A stretch of DNA of 64,000 bases from Streptomyces sp. NBC_00259 (GCF_036181745.1 NZ_CP108080.1:7753501-7817500), one strand, 5' to 3'. Positions 34,331-43,429 are shown, counted from the stretch's first letter. Numbers and translations: made by a program. The notes: generated from the letters alone by a model not told the origin.

Positions 34331-34470
34331 TTGGGGTCCTCGTGGTCTGTCCGACCTCCGAAGGCCACTCCCGCGGGCAAACCGCATGGACAGCTCGCCG
34401 CAAATCCCCGTAGGTTCCGCGAGCGTCCCCCGGCAGGGTGGATGTCGCAGACCTGTGGGGGTTGTCTTCC

Positions 34471-35191
34471 ATGTCCACGTTTCCCGGGTTCACACCCAGA
34501 CCCGAGTTCCGGGTGCCGGTGCCGACCGGGCTTGCCACGGCGACCTGTGTGCTGCTCGGCCTGGCCATGGTGGCCGACGTGTTCGCGATCGTCACGGGGG
34601 CGCAGTACTACAGCCTTTGGAGCCGCGTCGGCGAAGAGGGGCTCCATACGGTCGGCCTCGAAGAGGCGGAGGGAGCGCCTCTACAGCCTCGCGGGAGTGA
34701 TCCAGACCGTCACTTTCCTGATGTGCGCGATCGTGTTCATCCTCTGGTTCCGGCAGATGCGGGAGAATGCCGAGCTCTTCGCGCCCGACGCTCACCGCAA
34801 GGCTCGGCACTGGGTGGTGTGGGGCTGGATCCTGCCGGTTGTCTCTCTGTGGTTCCCGCGCCGCATCGCCCTGGACATCGGGACGGCGAGCGAGTTGCTG
34901 CCCGGCCTGCCCGACGCGCCGCGCACGCCGGTCAACCTCGTCAATGCGTGGTGGACGGTGTGGATCTGCGACACCACGCTGAGCAATCTGGCCGCCCAGT
35001 TCGCCCGCCGTGTCGAAGAGGCAGGTCCGGTCAAGGCGGTCGTGGGACTGACGATGGCCGCCGACCTCCTCGACATCGCCGCCGGTGTGCTCGCCATCCT
35101 CGTCGTGCGCAGGCTCACCCGGATGCAACTGCGCAGGGCGACGTGGACCGGCCACGACAGCCCGGCCGAAGCTTCCGAACAGCACGTGTGA
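34471..35191 (+). pseudogene. DUF4328 membrane protein, frameshifted
   Basis: The ATG at 34471 opens MSTFPGFTPRPEFRVPV and a transmembrane segment (LATATCVLLGLAMVADVFAIV). Near 34670 a one-base deletion shifts the frame: GLEEAE is followed in the new frame by RERLYSLAGVIQTVTFL. The rest is a typical DUF4328 domain, with IVFILWFRQMRENAELF, a GWILPVVSLWFPRRIALDI segment and a final helix, stopping at 35191. With one base restored the product would be about 240 residues with four membrane segments. The function of DUF4328 proteins is unknown. This may be a recent mutation or a sequencing error. Confidence 0.82.
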
Positions 35192-35266
35192 CGTGCTCTC
35201 GTACTCGCCACCCAGCGATCCGGCCCGCCGTGCACCGCAGGCCGTGCGGTTCTTGTGGAGCACCGG

Positions 35267-35309
35267 GTGGTGCCGTGGCAAGGCGCTCCGTCTCTTGCCA
35301 CGGCACCAC
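35267..35309 (+). terminator. Hairpin terminator after the DUF4328 gene
   Basis: A perfect 16-bp stem GTGGTGCCGTGGCAAG/CTTGCCACGGCACCAC with an 11-base loop lies 75 bp past the DUF4328 stop. The rest of the spacer to 35476 holds no recognised gene. Confidence 0.85.
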
Positions 35310-35476
35310 TGGCGGGAACGTTCCGGTGCGTGCCCGTGCTGCGACCGCCGTCGCTCCCGGGCGGTGGCGCGGCCACAGCGGTCCGGCTTCGTCGACGGCG
35401 CGGGCGGCTCACGCGGCCCCGTACGGCTCCCGTGGGGAAGGCGCAGGTGGCGTCGTCCGGTTCGATCGGTGAGCGG

Positions 35477-36055
35477 TCAGCCCCAGACGCTGGTGTAGTT
35501 GTACTGACGGTCGTAGACGGGCGTCCACAGGCTCGGGTAGGGCTCGTTGATGTTCCCGCAGGCGCCCAACTGGATCGCGCTGCGACGGCCGGTGTCCATG
35601 AGGCACTTGCCGCTGGCGGCCTCGACGATCTCCCAGTGGTTGTTGCCGCGGTCGACCCAGCGGAAGTGCTGGCCCGGTCCCTGGCAGTGGCCGAGGACGA
35701 TCGGGGTGCCGTCCGCGACCGCGGCGTTCTGGGCGCCGATGCAGTACCTCCCGTACACACCGATCATGAAGAGACCGGGCGTGCCGGAGGGCTGGAAGTA
35801 GAAGCGCTGGTGCAGCCGGCCCTTGCAGTCGAAGCGCTGGATCACCGCGCCCGGGTTCTGGGACTCGCCCCGCACGTCCATGCACTGCCATGAATACGAG
35901 GCGCGCATCTCGTATATGGCGGCGTTGTCGATCCACGCCGTGTAGCGGACCGGCGGGTCGGCCGCGGCGGCCGCCGTGGCCGACCCGGGGAGCAGCAGGA
36001 CCAGCATCGATGCCAGAACCGCGATCATTCCCCCGCATCGCACTCTTCGAGCCAT
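35477..36055 (-). CDS. Secreted ricin-type beta-trefoil lectin
   Basis: A 192-residue secreted protein. The ATG at 36055 has AAGGAGG 4 bases upstream. The signal peptide covers about 1-31 (MIAVLASMLVLLLPGSATA). The mature part has the repeated Cys and Q-x-F/W pattern of RICIN folds: WQCMDVRG with VIQRFDCKG, YCIGAQNA with IVLGHCQGPGQHFRWV, and KCLMDTGR with IQLGACG. These units bind sugars in xylanases and related enzymes; here the lectin stands alone. It probably binds polysaccharide or cell-wall material outside the cell. The two-component genes at 36217 are divergent and only 161 bp away, so joint control is possible. Confidence 0.82.
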   Translation of the reverse strand: MARRVRCGGMIAVLASMLVLLLPGSATAAAAADPPVRYTAWIDNAAIYEMRASYSWQCMDVRGESQNPGAVIQRFDCKGRLHQRFYFQPSGTPGLFMIGVYGRYCIGAQNAAVADGTPIVLGHCQGPGQHFRWVDRGNNHWEIVEAASGKCLMDTGRRSAIQLGACGNINEPYPSLWTPVYDRQYNYTSVWG

Positions 36056-36216
36056 TTTGCCTCCTTCTTTGCCTGGTTTCCGAGCGGCGCCAGAACGCGA
36101 CGCGATGATCTGATGGGTCGTCGTGTCCGGTGCCGGAACGCCTCGAAACCTACGGGCCCGGGCCTTTCGGCTGTACCGCCGTTTCAGGGGGGTTGCGTGG
36201 GCGGGGAAGAGGTGCC

Positions 36217-37341
36217 GTGAGCGGGGGGCCGGGGTTCCACCGGGCCAGGACGTTCATGGTTCTGGCGACGGGCCTGTACCGGGCCAGCCACCTGGTGGTC
36301 GGCGTGCTCGCGGTGGTGCAGCACCAGCGCGGCAGTGTCCTGTCCTGGGCGGGGCTCGCGGTCGCCCTGTCCGTGAGCCTGCTGGTCTTCGGGACCGCCC
36401 GGTCCCGGGGCTGGTTCGGTACCTGGCCGCCGCTGGTGGACGTCGTGCTCGTGGGGTGCCTGCTGCCGTTCGCGGTGTACGCGGGCGGTGCGAACCGGCC
36501 GGCGGACCTCGCGTGGGCGATGCTGCTCGGCGGGTCGGCGAGCGCGGTGGCGGCGGTCGCGTTCGTACGGCCGATTGCGGTGGCCGGCGCGGTTGCGGCG
36601 CTGGTGGCGACCCACACGGCCGGTTACTGGCCGACCGGTGCCGACGTCGCCGTGATCGCCGCGCACCTCAACGCGATCGTGTCGTCGGCCGTGCTTGCCC
36701 GCGTCTTCTGGTGGTACCTGCGACGGCAGGGCACGCTGCTCGACGCGGCCACCGAGCAGGCCCTCGCCGCCGAGGCCGGACGGGCGCGGTACGCGGAGCG
36801 GATCGCGCACCACCGGGCCCTGCACGACACCGTGCTGGCCACGCTGACCGCGATCGCGAGCGGGCGGGCCGACGCCGACGCGCTGCCGGTGCGGGAGCGC
36901 TGCGCCAGGGAGGCGGCGTATCTGCGGCGTCTCGTGCAGCAGCAGGCGGAGGAGGACTGCGACCCGGGGACGGCGGCGGCGATCGAGCGCGCGGTGAGGT
37001 CGGCGGAGAGCCTGGGGCTGCGGGTGAATGCCCAGTACCACGGCCCGGCGGACGTACCGGCCCATGCCGCGGACGCTCTCGGCCAGGCGGCGGCCGAGGC
37101 GCTGAACAACGTGCTGCGCCACGCGGGTACGGGCCGCGCTTGTGTGACGGTCACCGGCGACGGCCGCCGGGTCGTGGTCACCGTTGTCGACCGTGGCGTC
37201 GGCTTCGACCCACGCGTCGTCCCCGAGGGGCTCGGCCTGCGCTTCTCCATGGGGGCCCGGATGCGCGAGAGCGGAGGAGCGGCCGACGTGGACAGCGCGC
37301 CGGGCGAGGGCACCCGTGTGGAACTGCGGTGGCCGGCATGA
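36217..37341 (+). CDS. Membrane sensor histidine kinase (NarL-system type)
   Basis: About 374 residues from the GTG at 36217, chosen because GAAGAGG lies just upstream; an in-frame ATG at 36130 is the alternative. Five or six N-terminal membrane segments (to about residue 190) have little external loop. A coiled region follows with HHRALHDTVLATL, whose HD pair is the likely phosphorylated His motif of the HisKA_3-like class. The C-terminal ATPase has an N box AAAEALNNVLRHAG, the G1 region VVDRGVGFDP and GLGLRFSMGARM. The stop overlaps the start of the response regulator (ATGA, 37338-37341), so the two form a coupled pair. The signal is unknown. Confidence 0.88.
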   Translation: MSGGPGFHRARTFMVLATGLYRASHLVVGVLAVVQHQRGSVLSWAGLAVALSVSLLVFGTARSRGWFGTWPPLVDVVLVGCLLPFAVYAGGANRPADLAWAMLLGGSASAVAAVAFVRPIAVAGAVAALVATHTAGYWPTGADVAVIAAHLNAIVSSAVLARVFWWYLRRQGTLLDAATEQALAAEAGRARYAERIAHHRALHDTVLATLTAIASGRADADALPVRERCAREAAYLRRLVQQQAEEDCDPGTAAAIERAVRSAESLGLRVNAQYHGPADVPAHAADALGQAAAEALNNVLRHAGTGRACVTVTGDGRRVVVTVVDRGVGFDPRVVPEGLGLRFSMGARMRESGGAADVDSAPGEGTRVELRWPA

Positions 37342-38024
37342 TCACCGTGGCCGTGGTGGACGACGACCGGATGCTGCTCGACGGACTGCGTCTCTGGCTG
37401 GACGGCGTGCCGGGCGTACACCTGGCCGCGACGGCGGGCACGGTGGACGGGCTCCTCACCGGAACGGCGGTCACGGTGGAAGCACACCTCACCGAAACGG
37501 CTGCTGCCCAAGGGGCGGGAGCCGTGCTGCCGTTCGACGTCGTCCTGCTGGACCTGGTGCTCGGTGACGGCTCACAGCCACCGGACAACATCCGGCGGCT
37601 GCGGGCGGCCGGCCCGCGGGTACTCGTCATCAGCACCGTGGTGGACCGGAGGCGGATCGTCGCCGCGATCGCGGCCGGCGCGGACGGCTATCTCACCAAG
37701 GACCATGATCTGCCGACGCTGGTCAGGGCAGTTGAGGAGGTGGCCGCGGGCGGTACGGCCCACTCGGCGGAGCTGGCCTTCGCCTGGGCGCACGACGACG
37801 GCCCTACGCGCCCGAGCCTGTCGCCGAAGGAGCGCCAGGTGCTGCTGGAGTACGCGTCCGGCCTCACCCTGAAGGCCACGGCGCGCCGTGTCGGCGTCAG
37901 TCCGCACACGGCCAAGTACTACCTGGACCGGGTGAAGGACAAGTACCAGCAGGCGGGCCGCCCGACCTACACCAAGACCGACCTGGCGGCACGGGTACGT
38001 GAGGACGGCTGGGCGGCGGACTGA
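37338..38024 (+). CDS. NarL/FixJ-family response regulator
   Basis: A 228-residue regulator. The receiver domain has VVDDDRMLLDGL at its start, Asp in VVLLDLVLGDGSQPPD, Thr or Ser in LVISTV and Lys in YLTKDHDLPTL. The C-terminal LuxR-type HTH (about 160-220) has LSPKERQVLLEYASGLTLKA and VSPHTAKYYLDRV. Between the first helix and the third strand of the receiver there is an extra tandem 11-residue duplication (DNA 37431-37463 and 37464-37496), so the receiver is longer than normal. It is the partner of the overlapping kinase gene. Possible targets include the divergent lectin gene. Confidence 0.9.
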   Translation: MITVAVVDDDRMLLDGLRLWLDGVPGVHLAATAGTVDGLLTGTAVTVEAHLTETAAAQGAGAVLPFDVVLLDLVLGDGSQPPDNIRRLRAAGPRVLVISTVVDRRRIVAAIAAGADGYLTKDHDLPTLVRAVEEVAAGGTAHSAELAFAWAHDDGPTRPSLSPKERQVLLEYASGLTLKATARRVGVSPHTAKYYLDRVKDKYQQAGRPTYTKTDLAARVREDGWAAD

Positions 38025-38364
38025 CCACGGGCGGTGCCCCCAGAACACCGCAGCGAAAGGGCCTCGTTGCCGCTCGGCCTCCACGGGGTGCACGTGACGG
38101 CGGACCGCCGGTGACCCGGCGACCGAACCTCGAGGGTGCGGTCGTTGCGCGATCGGCGATCGCTGCCTGCCGCACGGCGTTCGGGTTCGCGTTGAGGACG
38201 AGTACTGTCCTCGCCGCGTCGGCGGGGGACCGAAACGCAAAGCGTCGCGCGGCAGCCCCGGGAACACGCCCCGACCTCGGCTTGGGTAGGGCGCAAGCAA
38301 GGGACGTCGCGCGCTTCGCGAGGCCGACCGCCACTTGACTGGCGCGCCACCATTTGCGAGGCGG
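38025..38364. other. Intergenic region with no recognised gene
   Basis: 340 bp between the convergent response regulator and heparinase-like genes. I found short interrupted frames only and no strong hairpin. Confidence 0.45.
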
Positions 38365-40107
38365 TCAGACGGGCCGAACGGTGAGTTCGAAGACGGCGGC
38401 CGGGCGGCCCACGCTGCGCAGCCTCAGCCGGTACACGGTCTCCGGTCGGTCGAAGTGGTCGGTGGTCTCGATCCGCTCGACATCGGGCTTCCAGGCCGTC
38501 TCGTCGTAGGCCAGGGTCGCGGCGGCGCGCGTACCCGACCAGGTGGCGGCGCCGTCGGCGAGCCGGGGTCGGAGCCGGCTGATGAAGATCTCCTCCACCT
38601 GTGTCGCGCCGTCGAACGTGTCATGGACGACCAACCGGGCGTCCGGATGCCAGGCGAAGGAGCGGACGACGGGCCGGCCCGCGTACGCCGCCGCCAGGTC
38701 CAGGCGCAGCACGGAGCCGCTCTCGTCGGCGCGCGCGGCCAGGACGACGGCCTCGGCGTGGCGGCCCGCCTCCTGCGCGACTCCGTCGACGACGGGGACG
38801 GAGTGGGCCCGGGCGGAGGGATGCAGGTGTGCGGTGTAGCGGTCGGGGCCGAAGTAGCCGTGGGAGTAGCTGCTGGCGCCGAGGTCGGCGAGCAGCTCCT
38901 CGCCGTCCGCGCTGAGCGTGAATTGGCCGAGGTCGTTGTGGTTGTGCGACTCGTCGTTGTGGCCGCCCTTGGCCGCGAAGGTGATTTGTATGTCTTCGAC
39001 GGTGCGCCGGTCGACGAGCCAGGCCGCGTCCGGCAGCCAGGCCACGGCGTCGGTGGTGGGCGAGTCGAGTACGGCGGGGTCGGTCCAGGTCAGGGTGCGT
39101 GAGAGATGGGCCCAGCGGTGGCAGTGGTCGGCGTCGAACGAGGGGACGCACGCCGCTCCCGGCACGGGTGAGCCCAGCCGTTCGCGCAGCCGGGAGACGA
39201 GCCCGGCCGGCAGCGGCATGGAATCGACGGCGTCGGCGAACGTCACGAACCGCCCGCCGCCGGTCTCGACAGCGGCGGGAAACGCCGCCGCCGCGGTCGC
39301 CTGCGGAAGGTCGCGAAGCAGGTCCACGCCGGTCCGCTCACGGAGCGCTTCGGCGAAGTAGGTGAAGTAACCGAAGCCGTATACCCAGTAGTTGACCCCT
39401 TCGACACAGGAGCCGTCGGTGCCGAGTCCGCTCAGGTAGACGTCCATGACACGCAGGCAGCGCTCGATGGCGGCGTTGAGCTCGTCCGGGTCGTCGACGA
39501 GTGCGAGTGCGGCCATCCCGGCCGCTCCGGCGCAGACAGCCGACCAGTTGTTGGCGGTGGTCTCCCAGGACCACGGCTGATCGCTGCCGAAAAGCGGGGT
39601 CAGGACCCGCCGTCGCACTTCCGCGCGGGCCCGGTCCGTGACGGCGGAGGGCAGCCGGCCGCCGAGGAGTGTCACGATCTCTGCCACCGTGTGGGCTGTC
39701 TCGGCGGCGAACAGGTCGACACACTGCTCCATCGGCCGATCCGTCGACGTGACCAGATAGCTGTGCGCGGGCACCGCCCAGGTGTACTCCTCGCAGACCG
39801 ACCAGACCATGTCGGCGAGGGCGGCGAGACCCGCCGGCTCGCCGTCGAGCCAGGCGCCCGCGGCCAGCGCGTTCAGCCTGCCCCGCCGGCCGAAGTACAC
39901 GCGCTCGTACGGAACCCGGTCGCCGTCCGCCTCGAAGCTGTGGAACCGCGACCACGAGGGGGTGGCGGTGTCCGCGCCCCGACACGCCTCCGCCCGGATC
40001 TCGGCCCACAGCGCGTCGAGATGAGGGCCGGTGAGCGGCTTGGGGACGGCACGGTTCACGGGAGTGGCGAAGGCGGCACGCAGCGCGGAGCGCGAGTATC
40101 GGATCAC
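38365..40107 (-). CDS. Heparinase II/III-family polysaccharide lyase (intracellular)
   Basis: A 580-residue protein. The N-terminal half is a helical alpha/alpha-toroid (WSWETTANNWSAVCAGAAGM, CVEGVNYWVYGFGYFTYF); the C-terminal half is a beta-sandwich starting at FAAKGGHNDESHNHNDLGQF, the hallmark of heparinase II/III-type lyases with catalytic His and Tyr candidates. Family members degrade heparin, alginate or other uronic-acid polymers. There is no signal peptide, so it probably acts on imported oligosaccharides. The GTG at 40107 has GAGAGG 9 bases upstream; the longer frame is not supported. The LacI-controlled lyase and importer genes lie 2-15 kb away, which fits one polysaccharide pathway. 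Confidence 0.88.
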   Translation of the reverse strand: MIRYSRSALRAAFATPVNRAVPKPLTGPHLDALWAEIRAEACRGADTATPSWSRFHSFEADGDRVPYERVYFGRRGRLNALAAGAWLDGEPAGLAALADMVWSVCEEYTWAVPAHSYLVTSTDRPMEQCVDLFAAETAHTVAEIVTLLGGRLPSAVTDRARAEVRRRVLTPLFGSDQPWSWETTANNWSAVCAGAAGMAALALVDDPDELNAAIERCLRVMDVYLSGLGTDGSCVEGVNYWVYGFGYFTYFAEALRERTGVDLLRDLPQATAAAAFPAAVETGGGRFVTFADAVDSMPLPAGLVSRLRERLGSPVPGAACVPSFDADHCHRWAHLSRTLTWTDPAVLDSPTTDAVAWLPDAAWLVDRRTVEDIQITFAAKGGHNDESHNHNDLGQFTLSADGEELLADLGASSYSHGYFGPDRYTAHLHPSARAHSVPVVDGVAQEAGRHAEAVVLAARADESGSVLRLDLAAAYAGRPVVRSFAWHPDARLVVHDTFDGATQVEEIFISRLRPRLADGAATWSGTRAAATLAYDETAWKPDVERIETTDHFDRPETVYRLRLRSVGRPAAVFELTVRPV

Positions 40108-40928
40108 GTCAGAACCTCTCGGGCGGGGTTGGGCGGGGTGGGCTACAGAGGTCGATCCGGTGCGCCCGGTGCTCCGGTCCGCGTACTCGCTCACCGTACT
40201 GTCGGGGACGATGTGGTCGAGGCCGACTGCGACGCCGTCCGTGAGAGAGGCGTCGCCGGTGAGGCGCCGGTATCGGGCGTGACGGGCCGGGGCGGGGGCG
40301 GACGGCATTCGCCCCGCCCCCCGCCCGTGGACGGCTGCCTCAGGCCGCCCGGGCGCTGGTCTGCGCCGATGCCGCCTGGATGGGCAGGGCACCATCCGCG
40401 AACGCGAGTTCCACCACGAGCAGCGCTCTCGGGCCCCAACCAGGAATCCACATAAGGCTGTTCTCCTGTGTCCGGAACAAAGCGGTCGATGGCAGGTGGC
40501 CGAACACTTCCACGCGACCTTTGGCCCGTCCATGGACTGAACGACGAGCGCTTGTGTTTCCGTCGCAAGTACGCAGGTCACAGATGCGCTCGTGAAGCGC
40601 GGGCCCGGAAACCGCCATCGCCCCGACGCGAAGCTCAGCGGCGTGTCACGAGGCATCCAGCCGGACGCTGGAGTCTCCTTCTCGGTCAGCGTGCCGAACC
40701 CGCTTGTGCCGAGCGAGTACTGGCGACGGCAGTCATGTAGTCGAGCGTGATGCTTTGCCAGGATGGTGGAAGGTCAGAAGCCGTTGCCATACCGATCGTG
40801 GAGTCTGTCGATCGAACGGGAGTCTCGATCGGGTGATCCCGGGCACTGCCCGGCATGAGAGCAGGGCCTGGCGGCATACGGGAAAATCCAGGGGAGCGGA
40901 CGGCCGCGCGCTGCTACGGTCGGGCGCT
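40108..40928. other. Gene-poor region
   Basis: 820 bp before the GNAT-like gene. It contains a candidate small gene (40340-40453), a GC-rich hairpin-like stretch at about 40285-40328, and at 40812-40869 a 58-bp segment resembling one at 41468-41525. Nothing else is recognised. Confidence 0.45.
40340..40453 (-). CDS. Candidate 37-residue peptide gene
   Basis: The ATG at 40453 is preceded by CAGGAGA, about 9 bases away. The product begins MWIPGWGPRALLVVELAFAD and ends QTSARAA. A GC-rich inverted repeat follows at 40285-40328. It has no recognised family. A start signal, an open frame and a terminator-like structure make a real small gene plausible but unproven. Confidence 0.35.
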   Translation of the reverse strand: MWIPGWGPRALLVVELAFADGALPIQAASAQTSARAA

Positions 40929-41432
40929 ATGAGCTGGCTCCCCGATGACTTCGTCCATCCCGTCCTGGTACCGCTGCCGGGCAGTGGTCATCACCTGCGG
41001 CCGATCCGGGAGGCGGACACCCCGCTCGACTATCCGGCTGTGATGGGTTCGCGCGAGCGGCTGTGGACCATCTTCGGCCCGGCCTGGGGCTGGCCCGCGG
41101 CCACCATGACCTACGAGGCCGACCAGGCCGACCTGTTGCGGCACGAGAAGGAGATCGCCGCACACCAGTCCTTCAACTACGCGCTGTTCGACGCGGCGGA
41201 GAAGTCTCTGCTCGGCTGCGTCTACATCGACCCACCGGAGAGGGCCGGCGCGGACGGCGAGATCTCCTGGTGGGTGGTGGACGAGCTGGTGGGCAGCACG
41301 GTCGAGCGGGCCCTCGACGAATTGGTGCCGCAGTGGATCGCCGCCGACTGGCCGTTCGAGCAGCCGCGCTTCCTCGGCCGCGAGATCTCCTGGTCGGACT
41401 GGCTCGCCCTGCCGGAGCACCCCGACGCGTAA
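40929..41432 (+). CDS. GNAT-like N-acetyltransferase domain protein
   Basis: A 167-residue cytoplasmic protein. The order of elements (LPGSGHHLRPIREADTPLDY, a FNYALFDAAEKSLLGCVYIDPP strand pair, EISWWVVDELVGS, a helix and PRFLGREISWSDW) matches the GNAT acyltransferase fold as seen in Streptomyces proteins of this type, though the usual acetyl-CoA Q/R-x-x-G-x-G/A loop is not clear. The ATG at 40929 is taken; no strong Shine-Dalgarno is visible. Related 58-bp segments flank it (40812-40869 and 41468-41525), the second at the edge of an IS relic, so it may have been carried or bracketed by mobile DNA. Confidence 0.68.
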   Translation: MSWLPDDFVHPVLVPLPGSGHHLRPIREADTPLDYPAVMGSRERLWTIFGPAWGWPAATMTYEADQADLLRHEKEIAAHQSFNYALFDAAEKSLLGCVYIDPPERAGADGEISWWVVDELVGSTVERALDELVPQWIAADWPFEQPRFLGREISWSDWLALPEHPDA

Positions 41433-41446
41433 GTAGCTTTTGTCGT

Positions 41447-41935
41447 AATGCTCTGGGGACTTGGTGCTCGAACGGCCGTCTCGATTGGGTGGTCGTCGGG
41501 TGCTCGGCGCATGCGAGGAGGGCCTCCTGAACAGCTCGCTGCTGTCGCATCACCGAGCATCAGGAGGCCCTCGTGTCGCAGTCTTGCGTGCCGATGCCCG
41601 TGCAGTCCACCGCGGGTACTCGGGAGTGCGACTGTCTGGCTCACCGGTTCGGAAACGCTGCCGACAATCGCCTGCGAGATCGTCGGTATCCGAGCGACAT
41701 GACGGACGCGGAGTGGGTGGTGGTGCGGCCGCTGCTGCCGGTGCCAGGTTGGATGCAGGGCCAGGGCGGGCAGCCGGAAGCGTACCGCCACCGGGAGATG
41801 CCGGACGCGATCGGCCATCTCGTGGACAACGGCATCAAGTGGCGGGCGATGCCTGCCGACTTCCCGCCGTGGGACCGGGTCTATGCGTTCTTCCGCCGCT
41901 GGCGCGATCGCGGCCTGGTCGCCTCGGCGAGGTGC
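41447..41935 (+). mobile_element. Truncated IS5-family element with partial transposase
   Basis: The transposase reads from about 41680: RRYPSDMTDAEWVVVRPLLP, then GGQPEAYRHREMPDAI and WRAMPADFPPWDRVYAFFRR, which is the IS5-family N-terminal third. It ends near 41935 at RDRGLV, where unrelated sequence begins. An inverted repeat around GAGGGCCTCCTGA/ATCAGGAGGCCCTC (41518-41575) lies upstream of the coding part. The catalytic DDE region is gone, so it cannot move on its own. Confidence 0.83.
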
Positions 41936-42189
41936 CGCCCCTCATCCAGGACGCCGACCCGCGCGCCCTGACCGCTGAGGCCGACGAGGCTGGCGTGGCC
42001 GGATGGCAGGCATGGGCCGAGCCCGCACTCGGGGCACCGTGCCTGTGGGCTTCCTTCGGCGCCAGCGTGCCCGACGACCCCGTCGCGTGCTTCGCCAGGG
42101 CACTCAGCTCCACTGCACCGGTCTCCCCGCAGCCCGTACGCGGCCTCCCGGCGACGGGATGTGTCGCGCCCTGGTCCTGTACGTGTTGA
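41936..42189 (+). pseudogene. DUF317-like C-terminal remnant
   Basis: From the IS breakpoint the frame reads VPPLIQDADPRALTAEADEA, then WQAWAEPALGAPCLWASFGA and VPDDPVACFARALSSTAPV, closely resembling the end of Streptomyces DUF317 proteins. It stops at 42189. The 5' part is missing, replaced by the truncated IS. Confidence 0.6.
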
Positions 42190-42226
42190 CTGACGTTCCT
42201 CCCGCTGAAACGATGCAATCGATTAC
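42186..42226 (+). promoter_or_regulatory. lacI-type gene promoter with operator
   Basis: A TTGACT -35-like hexamer lies at 42186-42191. The LacI-type operator TGCAATCGATTAC is at 42214-42226. The same operator type occurs at 51900 and 52094, which suggests autoregulation and a shared regulon. Confidence 0.7.
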
Positions 42227-42277
42227 CCGCATCCTGTAGGTTCGGTCGGGGGAAAGCGGTGACAACGGGAGGATTCG

Positions 42278-43360
42278 GTGGCCACGGAGGCACGCAGAAG
42301 TCCGAAGCGGGCACGGCGGCAGGCCACGATGCAGGATGTCGCCGACAAGGCGGGCGTGTCGACGGCCACGGTGTCGCGCGTTCTGGCCGGCAAACGCATG
42401 GCGGAGTCAACCCGGGCCAAGGTGATGCTCGCGGCGAAGGAGCTCAACTACGTCATCAACGCCCACGCCCGGGCCCTGAAGGGCGGCCGGAGCAACACCG
42501 TCGGCATCGTCCTCGTCACGCTCAGCGCCGGGCCGTTCAACGAGATCGCCCGTGGCATCGAGCAGCAGACGGTGACCGAGGGCATGCGCTGCATGGTCGC
42601 CTCCAGCCAGGCGGACCAGGAGCGCGAGCTGTCACTCGCGGCGTCGATGGCCGAGCAGAACGCTGACATCGTCATCCTCATCGGGGGCGTCCAGGACACT
42701 CCGCGCTACCGGACCAGGGTGGCCGCGCTCGCCCGCGAGCTCGACGCGGCCGGATCCCGGCTGGTGCTGGTCGGCCGGCCGTCCCCCGGCGCCGACCTGC
42801 CGGTCACCGTCGTGGACTACGACAACGAGGGCGGAGCGTTCGCGGTCACCAGCCATCTGCTGTCGGCCGGCCATGAACGGATCCTCTTCCTCGGCGGCCC
42901 CGAGAACTCCACCACCGCCGCGCGTGTCGCCGGCTACCGCAGGGCGCTGGAGGCCTACGGCCGGAAGGCCGAGCCCGAGCTGGTCGTCAACCGCGGCAAC
43001 CACAACGACATGGGCCCGGCCGGGATACGGGAGATCCTGCGGGCCATGCCCTCCGACGTCACGGCCGTGTTCGCGTGGGACGACGAGATCGCCGCATGCG
43101 CCATCTCGCAGCTGCGGGCGGACGGCGTCTCCGTACCGGAGCGGATCTCGGTGGTGGGCTTCAACAACGCGCTTCCCCACGCCGAGCACCTCTTCCCCGC
43201 GCTCACCACCGTGCAGGTCCCCTTCCTGCAGTTGGGCCGCACCGCGGTGAACCTGGCCCTGCAACGGGACGATCCCGACTTCCGCCACGCCCAGCAAGTG
43301 GTACTCGGCACCCATGTCGTGGTCCGCGACTCGGTGCAGCCACGGGTGCACCGCGCCTGA
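42278..43360 (+). CDS. LacI-family transcriptional regulator of the polysaccharide locus
   Basis: A 360-residue repressor. The DNA-binding domain (about 16-65) has ATMQDVADKAGVSTATVSRV with LNYVINAHARALKGG as the hinge. The effector domain (about 75-350) has IGIVLV-like NTVGIVLVTLS, HLLSAGHERILFLGG, VFAWDDEIAACAI and ISVVGFNNALPHAEHLFPAL. The GTG at 42278 is preceded by GGGAGG. It binds a sugar or sugar acid, unknown which. Its gene lies beside the lyase operon (convergent) and its predicted operators stand before itself and in the dehydrogenase/importer divergent region, so it is probably the local repressor, released by an oligosaccharide breakdown product. Confidence 0.92.
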   Translation: MATEARRSPKRARRQATMQDVADKAGVSTATVSRVLAGKRMAESTRAKVMLAAKELNYVINAHARALKGGRSNTVGIVLVTLSAGPFNEIARGIEQQTVTEGMRCMVASSQADQERELSLAASMAEQNADIVILIGGVQDTPRYRTRVAALARELDAAGSRLVLVGRPSPGADLPVTVVDYDNEGGAFAVTSHLLSAGHERILFLGGPENSTTAARVAGYRRALEAYGRKAEPELVVNRGNHNDMGPAGIREILRAMPSDVTAVFAWDDEIAACAISQLRADGVSVPERISVVGFNNALPHAEHLFPALTTVQVPFLQLGRTAVNLALQRDDPDFRHAQQVVLGTHVVVRDSVQPRVHRA

Positions 43361-43380
43361 CCGGCCCCACACGTGGAGGC

Positions 43381-43409
43381 GGGCCCGCCCTCGTGCAGAG
43401 GGCGGGCCC
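43381..43409. terminator. Bidirectional terminator between lacI-type gene and lyase operon
   Basis: A perfect 12-bp stem GGGCCCGCCCTC/GAGGGCGGGCCC with a 5-base loop lies between the convergent stops at 43360 and 43430. Confidence 0.88.
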
Positions 43410-43429
43410 ACTTCCGTGACCGCCGACGG

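Noticed and set aside
36123..37337. N-terminal extension of the response regulator across the kinase gene
   Set aside because: It is out of frame with the kinase and has low-complexity Arg/Gly/Ala composition. The ATG at 37338 with the ATGA overlap is the natural start.
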